Shown one piece after another: positions 35,874 to 42,783 of a stretch of DNA of 53,214 bases (positions within the stretch are counted from its first letter, which is position 1; the number at the start of each line of letters is the position of its first letter). Origin of the DNA: Microbispora triticiradicis. Lineage in GTDB: Bacteria > Actinomycetota > Actinomycetes > Streptosporangiales > Streptosporangiaceae. The stretch is taken from the NCBI GenBank assembly GCA_003260025.2, contig QFZU02000041.1:1-53214 (forward strand). The letters are read 5' to 3'. The notes under the pieces were generated by a model. It ran no database searches. It had not been told where the DNA came from and was given only the letters and a program-made list of their open reading frames with translations. The position numbers were made by a program, and so were the translations under genes.

Positions 35874-36842
35874 ATGACCTCCACGGACGCGCGGGCGCGC
35901 AGGCCGCGGCGCATCACGCGCAAAGGCATGGCCATCGCCCGCGCGCGCCTGACCTGGGTACGCGAGACGACCATCTGGGCCCTGGTCAAGGCGACCACGA
36001 TGGCGGGGGTCAACTACCGGGTGACCGGGCTGGCGGGCGAGGCGGCGTTCTTCGCCCTGCTGTCGCTGCCGCCGTTCGTGCTGGGGCTGCTCGGGGTCAT
36101 GGGTCATCTGAGCGGGCTGCTGGGCGACGCCGGCGTCGCCGAGATCAGGCGCTGGGTGGTGGACCAGTCCGAGCTGTTGTTCACGCACAACACGGTGGAA
36201 CGGGTCGTGCAGCCGCTGCTGTCCGACGTGCTGAGCGGCGGCCAGGTCTCGCTGATCTCCGTCGGGTTCCTGCTGTCGCTGTGGTCGGGCTCGCGGGCCC
36301 TGTTCGTGTACGTCGACCTCATCTCCATCGCGTACGGGCTGGGGGAGACCCGGGGGATCATCCGCACCCGCGTCCTGTCGTTCGGCCTCTACGTCGCGGC
36401 GCTGCTGATGGGCCTGGTCGTCATGCCGGTCCTGGTGATCGGCCCCACGCTGATGTCCAACGCCCTGCCCAGGTACGCCGCGCTGGTGACGATCCTCTAC
36501 TGGCCCGTGCTCGTCGTCGGCTCGGTGCTGATGCTCACGCTGCTCTACCACGTGAGCGTGCCGCACCGTACGCGCTGGTGGCGGGAGACGCCGGGGGCCG
36601 TGCTCGCGCTGGTGATCTGGATCGTGTGCGCGGCGTTCCTGCGCGAGGTGCTGGCCGCGTGGTTCACCCCGCTGTCGATCTACGGCTCGCTGGCCGCGCC
36701 CATCGCCGTGCTGCTGTGGCTCTACATCACCGCGCTCGCCGTGCTCATCGGGGCGACCCTGAACGCGGAGATCGACCGGCTGTGGCCGCTGGGCGGCGCC
36801 CCCCGGCACGAGCACCATCACCGCAAGTCCGGCAAGGCATGA
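35874..36842 (+). CDS. YihY/virulence factor BrkB family membrane protein
   Basis: A 322-residue inner-membrane protein with a basic N-terminus and about six helices. Family segments are GLAGEAAFFALLSLPPFVLGL, LWSGSRALFVYVDLISIAYG, YWPVLVVGSVLMLTLLYHV and SIYGSLAAPIAVLLWLYITAL. Once called ribonuclease BN, the family is now known not to be an RNase and may transport or flip an unidentified substrate. I start at ATG 35874; ribosome binding is weak. A histidine-rich tail (HEHHHRKSG) ends the protein. It lies upstream of the ZTP riboswitch in the same direction but probably forms a separate unit. Confidence 0.88.
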   Translation: MTSTDARARRPRRITRKGMAIARARLTWVRETTIWALVKATTMAGVNYRVTGLAGEAAFFALLSLPPFVLGLLGVMGHLSGLLGDAGVAEIRRWVVDQSELLFTHNTVERVVQPLLSDVLSGGQVSLISVGFLLSLWSGSRALFVYVDLISIAYGLGETRGIIRTRVLSFGLYVAALLMGLVVMPVLVIGPTLMSNALPRYAALVTILYWPVLVVGSVLMLTLLYHVSVPHRTRWWRETPGAVLALVIWIVCAAFLREVLAAWFTPLSIYGSLAAPIAVLLWLYITALAVLIGATLNAEIDRLWPLGGAPRHEHHHRKSGKA

Positions 36843-36895
36843 TCTGGCCCCGTCGCCGATGAGTGAGGGCACCGCCGCGTCCCGATAAGGTGGGG

Positions 36896-36992
36896 AGGGT
36901 CGCGACTGGCGCTGACGAGCCCGGCAGGGGAGCGTCGCTAGGTGGGGCACCACCGGGGAGCGAATCAGCGGAGGCCGTGCGCCTGGGTCGCC
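36896..36992 (+). promoter_or_regulatory. ZTP (pfl) riboswitch upstream of glyA
   Basis: The conserved blocks are GGGTCGCGACTGGCG at the 5' side, CACCACCGGGGAGCG in the middle and GCCGTGCGCCTGGGTCG at the 3' side, the two half-sites of the pfl motif. GATAAGGT near 36884 could be the -10 of the promoter. It senses ZTP/ZMP, a signal of 10-formyl-tetrahydrofolate shortage, and would raise expression of the one-carbon enzyme GlyA. Confidence 0.93.
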
Positions 36993-37022
36993 GCCGCTGT
37001 CGACGTGGAGAAGGAAGGCGCC

Positions 37023-38282
37023 ATGGCTGAGCACTCGCTGAACGTCGTCGATCCCGAGATCGCCGAACTGATCAGGGCGGAGGAGCGGCGGCAGGCCGAC
37101 ACCGTCAAGCTGATCGCGTCCGAGAACTACGTGTCCAGGGCCGTCCTGGAGGCGACCGGGACCGTTCTCACCAACAAGTACTCCGAGGGCTACCCGGGCA
37201 AGCGCTACTACGAGGGCCAGCAGGTCATCGACCAGATCGAGACGCTGGCCGTCGAGCGGGCGAAGTCGGTCTTCGGCGTGAACCACGCCAACGTCCAGCC
37301 TTACTCGGGCTCGCCCGCGAACCTCGCCGTCTACCTGGCGTTCCTGAACCCGGGCGACACCGTCCTCGGCATGGGCCTGCCGTTCGGCGGCCACCTCACC
37401 CACGGCTGGTCGGTGTCGGCCACCGGCAAGTGGTTCAACTCCGTGAAGTACGGCGTGCGCCGCGACACGGGCCGGATCGACATGGACGAGGTGCGCGCCC
37501 TGGCGCTGGAGCACCGGCCCAAGCTGATCTTCTGCGGCGGCACCGCGATCCCGCGCACGATCGACTTCCCGGCCTTCGCCGAGATCGCCAGGGAGGTCGG
37601 CGCCGTGCTGGCGGCCGACATCGCCCATATCGCGGGCCTCGTCGCGGGCGGCGCCCACCCCTCGCCCGTCGGGCACGCGGACGTGATCTCCACGACCACC
37701 CACAAGACCCTGCGCGGCCCCCGCGGCGCGATGCTCATGGCGAACTCGGACGAGGTCGCCACCGCGCTCAACAAGGCCGTCTTCCCCGGCCTCCAGGGCG
37801 GCCCGCACAACCACACCACCGCCGCCATCGCCGTCGCCCTGCACGAGGCCGCCCGGCCGGAGTTCAGGGCGTACGCCGCGCAGATCGTGAAGAACGCCCA
37901 GGCGCTCGCCGACGAGCTCCTGAACCGCGGCTTCGACCTCGTCTCCGGCGGCACCGACAACCACCTGATCCTGATGGACCTCACGTCCAAGGGCGTCGGG
38001 GGCAAGCCGGCGGCGCAGGCGCTCGACCGGGCGGGCCTGGAGACCAACTACAACACCGTGCCGTTCGACCCGCGCAAGCCGTTCGACCCGTCGGGCATCC
38101 GGATCGGCACGCCCTCGGTCACGTCGCGGGGGATGGGCGAGGCCGAGATGCGGCAGATCGCCGCCTGGATGGACGAGGTCGTCACCGCCGTGGCCAAGGG
38201 CGACGCGGAGGACGTCGTCGCGCGGGTGCACGGCGAGGTCACGGAGCTGACGAGCCGGTTCCCGGCTCCCGGCCTTTCCTGA
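37023..38282 (+). CDS. glyA: serine hydroxymethyltransferase
   Basis: A 419-residue PLP enzyme that interconverts serine and glycine while charging tetrahydrofolate. The cofactor lysine is Lys228 in STTTHKTLRGPRG. Other marks are KLIASENYVS, YPGKRYYEG, the PYSGSPANLAVY phosphate site and the C-terminal RIGTPSVTSRGMGE. ATG 37023 follows AAGGAAGG closely; a longer frame from 36942 runs through the riboswitch. Expression is expected to respond to ZTP through the upstream aptamer. Length is standard. Confidence 0.97.
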   Translation: MAEHSLNVVDPEIAELIRAEERRQADTVKLIASENYVSRAVLEATGTVLTNKYSEGYPGKRYYEGQQVIDQIETLAVERAKSVFGVNHANVQPYSGSPANLAVYLAFLNPGDTVLGMGLPFGGHLTHGWSVSATGKWFNSVKYGVRRDTGRIDMDEVRALALEHRPKLIFCGGTAIPRTIDFPAFAEIAREVGAVLAADIAHIAGLVAGGAHPSPVGHADVISTTTHKTLRGPRGAMLMANSDEVATALNKAVFPGLQGGPHNHTTAAIAVALHEAARPEFRAYAAQIVKNAQALADELLNRGFDLVSGGTDNHLILMDLTSKGVGGKPAAQALDRAGLETNYNTVPFDPRKPFDPSGIRIGTPSVTSRGMGEAEMRQIAAWMDEVVTAVAKGDAEDVVARVHGEVTELTSRFPAPGLS

Positions 38283-38404
38283 TTCCTGGGAAAAAGGGGT
38301 TGCGGGAGGTGGCGGCGGTGCTGCTAACGTTCCCGCATCCGACGCCGCTCGAGCGTCATGAGGGTGGCCGCCGGCGGCGGCCTGACACCAGGGAGGTGGG
38401 GACC

Positions 38405-38458
38405 ATGCGGGTCTTTCTGACGACCATGCCGTCCGTCATCTCCCGGGTGTCCGCATAA
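38405..38458 (+). CDS. 17-codon ORF in the rsgA leader
   Basis: ATG 38405 follows an excellent AGGGAGGTGGGG ribosome site and reads MRVFLTTMPSVISRVSA to a TAA at 38456-38458. Its last codons contain the first arm of an attenuator-like structure (38443-38499). No cysteine, tryptophan or other obvious regulatory codon run is present. A promoter-like pair, TTGCGG near 38299 and TAACGT near 38324, lies upstream. It may be a regulatory leader peptide; it could also be a chance ORF. Confidence 0.45.
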   Translation: MRVFLTTMPSVISRVSA

Positions 38459-38499
38459 CCCTTTTCCGCAGGGACACCCGGTCTTTCCGAAGGGTGTCC
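38443..38499 (+). promoter_or_regulatory. three-segment alternative hairpin (attenuator-like) before rsgA
   Basis: Segment 1, CCGGGTGTCC (38443-38452), lies inside the small ORF. Segment 2, GGACACCCGG (38472-38481), can pair perfectly with segment 1 (10 bp) or, as GGACACCC, with segment 3, GGGTGTCC (38492-38499, 8 bp). Segment 3 includes or abuts the ribosome site of rsgA (start 38506). A ribosome stopping at the ORF end would cover segment 1 and favour the 2:3 hairpin, which would hide the rsgA start. Confidence 0.5.
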
Positions 38500-38505
38500 A
38501 CAGCA

Positions 38506-39618
38506 ATGTCGTACGAACTCTCGCTTCTCGGCTGGCACGACGACCTCGCCGAGTCGCTTCCCGACCTTCCCGGCGGGGCCGTGCCCGGCCGGGTGGCGCG
38601 GGTCGACCGCGGCGCCGCCGAGGTCGTCGCCGCCAGCGGGACCCACCACGCGCGGCTGTCCGCCCGCGTACGGAGGGCCGCGGCGGCCGACCCGCTCGCG
38701 CTTCCGTGCGTGGGGGACTGGGTCGCGCTCACCCCCCTCGCCGAGGGCCGGCACGAACTGGCGGAGGTGCTGCCGCGCCGTACGGCCTTCGTCCGGGGCG
38801 GCGTGAGCCGCGACTCGCGCGGCGGCCTGTCCGGCGACGGCCAGGGGCAGGTGCTGGCCGCGAACGTCGACGTCGTCTTCGTGGCCGAGCCGTCCATGCA
38901 CGCCGACGACTTCGCCGATCTCGGCAGGATCGAGCGCCTCGTGGCGCTCGCCTGGGAGAGCGGCGCCCGGCCGGTCGTGCTCGTCACCAAGGCCGACCTG
39001 TTCGCCGATCTGCAGGACCGGGTGCTCGGCGACCTGCTCGCCGACGTCGAGGCGGCGGTGCCCGGGGTGGAGGTCCACCCGGTCTGCTCGCTCACCGGCG
39101 ACGGTGTGGACCTGGTGCGGGCCCATCTCGGCGAATCCGGCACCGCGGTGATCCTCGGTCCCTCGGGCGCGGGCAAGTCCACGCTCGTCAACGCCCTCGC
39201 CGGCGCGGAGGTGATGGAGACCCAGCGCGTCAGGGCCGGCGACGGGCGGGGCAGGCACACGACCGTCCACCGGCAGCTCATCCCGCTGCCCGGCGGCGGG
39301 CTGATCATCGACACCCCCGGCATCCGCCGGGTGGGACTGTACGAGACGAGCGAGGGCGTGGACCTGGTCTTCGCCGAGATCGACGAACTGGCCGGCAACT
39401 GCCGGTTCTCCGACTGCGGGCACGGGCAGGAGCCGGGCTGCGCCGTGATCGCGGCGGTGGAGTCGGGCGAGCTGCCCGAGCGGCGGCTGGAGAGCTGGCG
39501 CCGGCTTCAGCGGGAGGCGGCCTGGATGGCCCGCCGCACCGACGCGCGGCTGCGCGCCGAGGAGACCCGTAAGTGGAAGTCGATCCACCGGCAGATGCGC
39601 GGCATGGGCCGCCCGTAG
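38506..39618 (+). CDS. rsgA: ribosome small subunit-dependent GTPase A
   Basis: A 370-residue circularly permuted GTPase that checks late 30S subunit assembly. An OB domain (residues 20-100) is followed by G motifs in the order G4 TKAD (161), G1 GPSGAGKST (218-226), G3 DTPG (269), then the zinc-binding NCRFSDCGHGQEPGC and a helical tail. I choose ATG 38506 with GAAGGGTG upstream; GTG 38494 would put the start inside the hairpin. Expression may be set by the leader ORF and alternative hairpins before it. Confidence 0.93.
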   Translation: MSYELSLLGWHDDLAESLPDLPGGAVPGRVARVDRGAAEVVAASGTHHARLSARVRRAAAADPLALPCVGDWVALTPLAEGRHELAEVLPRRTAFVRGGVSRDSRGGLSGDGQGQVLAANVDVVFVAEPSMHADDFADLGRIERLVALAWESGARPVVLVTKADLFADLQDRVLGDLLADVEAAVPGVEVHPVCSLTGDGVDLVRAHLGESGTAVILGPSGAGKSTLVNALAGAEVMETQRVRAGDGRGRHTTVHRQLIPLPGGGLIIDTPGIRRVGLYETSEGVDLVFAEIDELAGNCRFSDCGHGQEPGCAVIAAVESGELPERRLESWRRLQREAAWMARRTDARLRAEETRKWKSIHRQMRGMGRP

Positions 39619-39640
39619 CGGCCCGCGCGATCACGGGCCG
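39619..39640 (+). terminator. rsgA terminator hairpin
   Basis: CGGCCCG (39619-39625) and CGGGCCG (39634-39640) form a 7-pair stem with an eight-base loop immediately after the rsgA stop. Confidence 0.55.
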
Positions 39641-39649
39641 GACACCAGA

Positions 39650-39707
39650 AGGGCGTTTCACGCCTGCCGTCTGTCCGGGGGGACAGGGGCGGGACGTGGA
39701 ACGCCCT
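39650..39707. terminator. nested double hairpin between convergent rsgA and whiB-like genes
   Basis: The outer arms AGGGCGTTtCACG (39650-39662) and CGTGgAACGCCCT (39695-39707) enclose an inner CTGTCC-GGGG-GGACAG stem (39671-39686). The symmetric structure would work for both strands and lies about midway between the two convergent stops. Confidence 0.6.
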
Positions 39708-39762
39708 GTGGTGACGCTGTGATGGAACCGTGGTGACGCGTGTCGGGGAAGGGGAAAATCGC

Positions 39763-40077
39763 TCAGGCGACGGCGCTGATGCCGGCGCTGGCGGCGCGGC
39801 GCATGCGGCGGCGACGCTCGGAAGCGCGCTCGTCCTCGTTGAGACCGCCCCAGGTGCCGTACTTCTCGGGCCGCGAGAGCGCGTAGTCGAGGCACTCCGC
39901 GCGCACAGGACACTGAGCACAGATGGCCTTGGCCTTGCGCTCCCGGATGTCGCGCTCGGGCTGACGCTCGCCGTCAGGACCGAAGAACAGCACCAGGTCC
40001 TCTCCCCGGCACGCGGCATCATCCTGCCAACCCCAGCTGGGGCGCGGGCGGGCGAGCTGCCGACGTACCTGAGACAT
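39763..40077 (-). CDS. WhiB family iron-sulfur transcriptional regulator
   Basis: A 104-residue Wbl protein. Four cysteines that ligate a redox- and NO-sensitive [4Fe-4S] cluster occur as DAACRGED and AICAQCPVRAEC. They are followed by the Wbl turn YGTWGGLNEDE and a basic C-terminus (RRRRMRR) for DNA contact. It probably acts with the housekeeping sigma factor. The subfamily cannot be fixed by eye; the sequence is not WhiB7 (no AT-hook) and differs from WhiB1. ATG 40077 has AAGGTGG upstream. Repeats in the 5' region (40113-40149) may be regulatory. Confidence 0.93.
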   Translation of the reverse strand: MSQVRRQLARPRPSWGWQDDAACRGEDLVLFFGPDGERQPERDIRERKAKAICAQCPVRAECLDYALSRPEKYGTWGGLNEDERASERRRRMRRAASAGISAVA

Positions 40078-40112
40078 GAGAAACCACCTTTGGTGAGAGG
40101 TATTTCAGTGTT

Positions 40113-40149
40113 TGTGCCGATTTGGACGCTTGTGGCGTCCCTTGTGCCA
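40113..40149. repeat. direct and inverted repeats upstream of the whiB-like gene
   Basis: TTGTGCC occurs at 40113-40119 and 40143-40149, with TTGTGGC at 40131-40137 between. GGACGC-ttgtg-GCGTCC (40125-40141) is a hairpin nested among them. It lies between the sucrase/ferredoxin-like stop (40193) and the whiB-like start (40077), so it may be a terminator, an operator or both. Confidence 0.4.
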
Positions 40150-40192
40150 ACGCCGGGATAGGCCGTGGTGTTCCCGGCTTCTCGCGAAGCCC

Positions 40193-41098
40193 TCAGGTCG
40201 ATACCGGCATGAGCGGACTCAGTTCGGCCAACCTGTAGGTCGGGATTCCGTCGGCGCAGGTCATCCCGCACGGCGCCGAGAACACCGTGGGTTCGACCAC
40301 GACCCGGAATCGCGACGTCCCACGCCCCGTCGTGCACCGCACGACGCAGACGGTGGAGTCGCCGACCGACCGGGAGGATTCCACGGCCACCCCGCCGACC
40401 GAGATCTCGCCCGTATGAGCGCGGACGAAGTGCTCGGCGGCCTGGAGTGGCTCAGGGATACCCGCGCGTCCCCGGAAACGGTCGAGGACGACCTCGCCGT
40501 GCCGGTACGCGTTTGCCGCCGCGATCGCAGCAGCCTGAGACATGCTGCCGTAGTAGAGCCCGTGTGGCAAGCATACGAGGTTGGCGGCGTATCGATCGCC
40601 GCCAACATGTGTGGTTTCCCACACTTCGCCGGGCAGGTTCTCGCTGAGGAACCGGGCCAGCGGCAGTCCGAGCCGAGCGCAGCAGGCGTTGTGCTTGCCG
40701 TGGGTGCAGACCAGGAACATCGGCTCGTTCACCAGTATGCAGGACTCCGGAACCACTCCGTGCACGAGAGACCGCAGGTCAAGATCGTCCGGGCTCTCCG
40801 GGAACGCCTCCGCGAGCCACGGCTCGTTCACCGCGGCGGCGGCGAGGTAGACGTGCAGCGGGCCGCTCCGGGCCTCCCTGCGGCCGGGGCGGCGGATGAG
40901 CTGCGGCCGGATCCCGAGTTCGCGCGCGCGGGAGATCAGCGTGCGGGCGTCGTCCGGCAGCCGGCACTCCTCGATCTCCGCGGCCCAGGGCCCCGCGTGC
41001 TCGATGAGCAGCCAGAACCGGCCCTTCTTGGTCGCGCTCGCCAGGACGGGAGCCTCCCCCGTGTGGCACGCGGCGGGGTGCTCGCACCCGTTGGCCAT
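40193..41098 (-). CDS. sucrase/ferredoxin-like family protein, iron regulated
   Basis: A 301-residue protein of the Suc_Fer-like family, which has a thioredoxin-like ferredoxin fold. Cluster-binding candidates are in FLVCTHGKHNACCARLG and THVGGDRYAANLVCLPHG, with a later cysteine pair in APCGMTCADG. The family name reflects a domain link, not sucrose cleavage. Members are often under iron control and near siderophore genes, where a role in iron release or electron transfer is suspected. ATG 41098 is preceded by GGGAGGGACGGG and, 27 bases upstream, by an IdeR/DtxR box. No siderophore genes are in the window. Confidence 0.88.
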   Translation of the reverse strand: MANGCEHPAACHTGEAPVLASATKKGRFWLLIEHAGPWAAEIEECRLPDDARTLISRARELGIRPQLIRRPGRREARSGPLHVYLAAAAVNEPWLAEAFPESPDDLDLRSLVHGVVPESCILVNEPMFLVCTHGKHNACCARLGLPLARFLSENLPGEVWETTHVGGDRYAANLVCLPHGLYYGSMSQAAAIAAANAYRHGEVVLDRFRGRAGIPEPLQAAEHFVRAHTGEISVGGVAVESSRSVGDSTVCVVRCTTGRGTSRFRVVVEPTVFSAPCGMTCADGIPTYRLAELSPLMPVST

Positions 41099-41124
41099 CA
41101 GGTCCCGTCCCTCCCGTACGTTTC

Positions 41125-41143
41125 TTAGGTAAGACTAACCTTA
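41125..41143. promoter_or_regulatory. IdeR/DmdR (DtxR-type) iron box
   Basis: TTAGGTAAGACTAACCTTA is a 19-base interrupted palindrome that differs at only four positions from the consensus TTAGGTTAGGCTAACCTAA. On the minus strand it overlaps a promoter with -35 TTGACC (about 41155) driving the sucrase/ferredoxin-like gene, so iron-loaded repressor would shut it off. Confidence 0.85.
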
Positions 41144-41208
41144 TCCAATGCGGTCAAGAATCGGGTGACTTCCCCGACGAATCAGGAACAAACGCCTTCG
41201 CGGTGGGG

Positions 41209-42726
41209 TCAGGTGCGATAAAGGGCGGCCTCGGCGGCGGGAAGGGCGGCCGCCCGGTCCTCCGCCACCAGGCCGATCCTGGTCCGCCGGTCCAGCAGGT
41301 CGCCGGCGTCGAGCGCGCCCTCGTGGCGGACCGCCCAGACCAGGTCGGCCAGGGTGATCCCCGCCGCCACCGGCTCGGCCAGCTCCGGCTCGCGCCGCAT
41401 CAGGTCCAGCACCGCCCCGGCCTCCGCGCCGTACCGCAGGACCAGCCGCCGGGGGAGGCCCGGCCGCACCGGTCCGGCCCCGGCCAGCGGCAGCCGCGCC
41501 GTACGGCTCGCGGGCGCGTTGGGGCAGGCGGTGTCGACGGCGTCCTCGGCCATCCGGCGGTAGGTGGTGAGCTTGCCGCCGACGACGGTGACCACGCCGT
41601 CCGGCGAGCGCAGCACGGCGTGCCGGCGGGACAGGTCCGCGGTGGCCCCGCCCACCCGGCCCGCCCCGCCCGCTCCGCCCGGGCTGTCGACCAGCGGCCG
41701 CAGGCCGGCGAAGGCGCCCGCCACCTGGTCGCGGCCCAGGGGGCGGTCCAGCACGCCGCCGAGGACCTCCAGCAGGAAGGCCACGTCGCTCTCGGGCGCC
41801 TCGGGGACGTCCGGGACCGCGCCGTCCAGCGGCTCGTCCGTCAGCCCCACGTAGATCCGCCCGTCGGCCTGGGGGAGCACCAGCGCGAAGCGGGCGCGCT
41901 CGCCCGGGATCGGCACGTGCAGCCCCGCGCGCAGCGCGCCCAGGGCTCCCGGCCGCAGCACGAGGTGGGTGCCCCGCGACGGCCGCAGCGCCACCGAGGG
42001 CACCAGCCCCCCGGCCCACACGCCGGTCGCGTTGACCACCGCCCGCGCCCGGATGTCGAACTCCACGCCGGTCAGCTCGTCGCGCACCCGGGCGCCGTCC
42101 CCGGCGAGCGCCAGCGCGCGGCACCGGGTGAGCACCCGTGCGCCGTGGGCGGCGGCCGTACGGGCGATCGCGACCACGAGGCGGGCGTCGTCCACCACCC
42201 GGCCGTCCCAGGACAGGAGCGCGCCGCGCAGGCCGTGCGGGCGCAGGGACGGGGCGAGGGCGAGCGCCCGCGCGGCGGTCAGGCGGGACGGCCCGGGCAG
42301 CAGGCTCCTCGGCGTGCCCGCGGCGGCCCGCAGCGCGTCGCCCAGCCGGTAACCGGTCATCACCGTCGCGGCCTCACCCGGGCCGACATCGGACGTCAGC
42401 GGCAGCAGGTACGGGTGCGCGGCCACGAGGTGGGGGGCGGTGCGGCGGAGCAGGACGCCGCGTTCCACGGCGCTCTCCCAGGCCACGCCGACCTGGCCGC
42501 TCGCGAGGTAGCGCAGCCCGCCGTGGACCAGCTTGGAACTCCACCGGGAGGTGCCGAAGGCCAGGTCGTGGGCGTCCACCGCGGCCACCGACAGCCCGCG
42601 TGAGGCGGCGTCGAGCGCGGCCCCGGCCCCCGTCACGCCCAGGCCCACCACGAGCACGTCGACGACGACCGTGCGCACCTCGTCGAGTTCCCGGGCTCGC
42701 CGGGCGGCGTTCAGTGAGGATTCCAT
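41209..42726 (-). CDS. glpD: FAD-dependent glycerol-3-phosphate dehydrogenase
   Basis: A 505-residue flavoprotein that oxidises sn-glycerol-3-phosphate to dihydroxyacetone phosphate at the membrane and feeds the quinone pool. The FAD motif DVLVVGLGVTGAGAALDAAS is at residues 23-42. The substrate region has SRWSSKLVHGGLRYL, and the C-terminal VVGGKLTTYRRMAEDAV is the second FAD signature. A Gly/Ala-rich insert (SPGGAGGAGRVGGA) lies near residue 350. Divergent from the next gene with a 57-base spacer containing a palindrome. No glpF or glpK is in the window. Confidence 0.92.
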   Translation of the reverse strand: MESSLNAARRARELDEVRTVVVDVLVVGLGVTGAGAALDAASRGLSVAAVDAHDLAFGTSRWSSKLVHGGLRYLASGQVGVAWESAVERGVLLRRTAPHLVAAHPYLLPLTSDVGPGEAATVMTGYRLGDALRAAAGTPRSLLPGPSRLTAARALALAPSLRPHGLRGALLSWDGRVVDDARLVVAIARTAAAHGARVLTRCRALALAGDGARVRDELTGVEFDIRARAVVNATGVWAGGLVPSVALRPSRGTHLVLRPGALGALRAGLHVPIPGERARFALVLPQADGRIYVGLTDEPLDGAVPDVPEAPESDVAFLLEVLGGVLDRPLGRDQVAGAFAGLRPLVDSPGGAGGAGRVGGATADLSRRHAVLRSPDGVVTVVGGKLTTYRRMAEDAVDTACPNAPASRTARLPLAGAGPVRPGLPRRLVLRYGAEAGAVLDLMRREPELAEPVAAGITLADLVWAVRHEGALDAGDLLDRRTRIGLVAEDRAAALPAAEAALYRT

Positions 42727-42746
42727 GACCCCGCCTCTATGGTCGC

Positions 42747-42762
42747 GTTACCCTTGAGTAAC
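42747..42762. promoter_or_regulatory. palindrome in the glpD / FAD-oxidase divergent promoter
   Basis: GTTAC-ccttga-GTAAC lies midway in the 57-base space between the two divergent starts. It is a likely operator acting on both genes; the regulator is unknown. Confidence 0.4.
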
Positions 42763-42783
42763 CTATCTGGAGGCGCACCGGTC

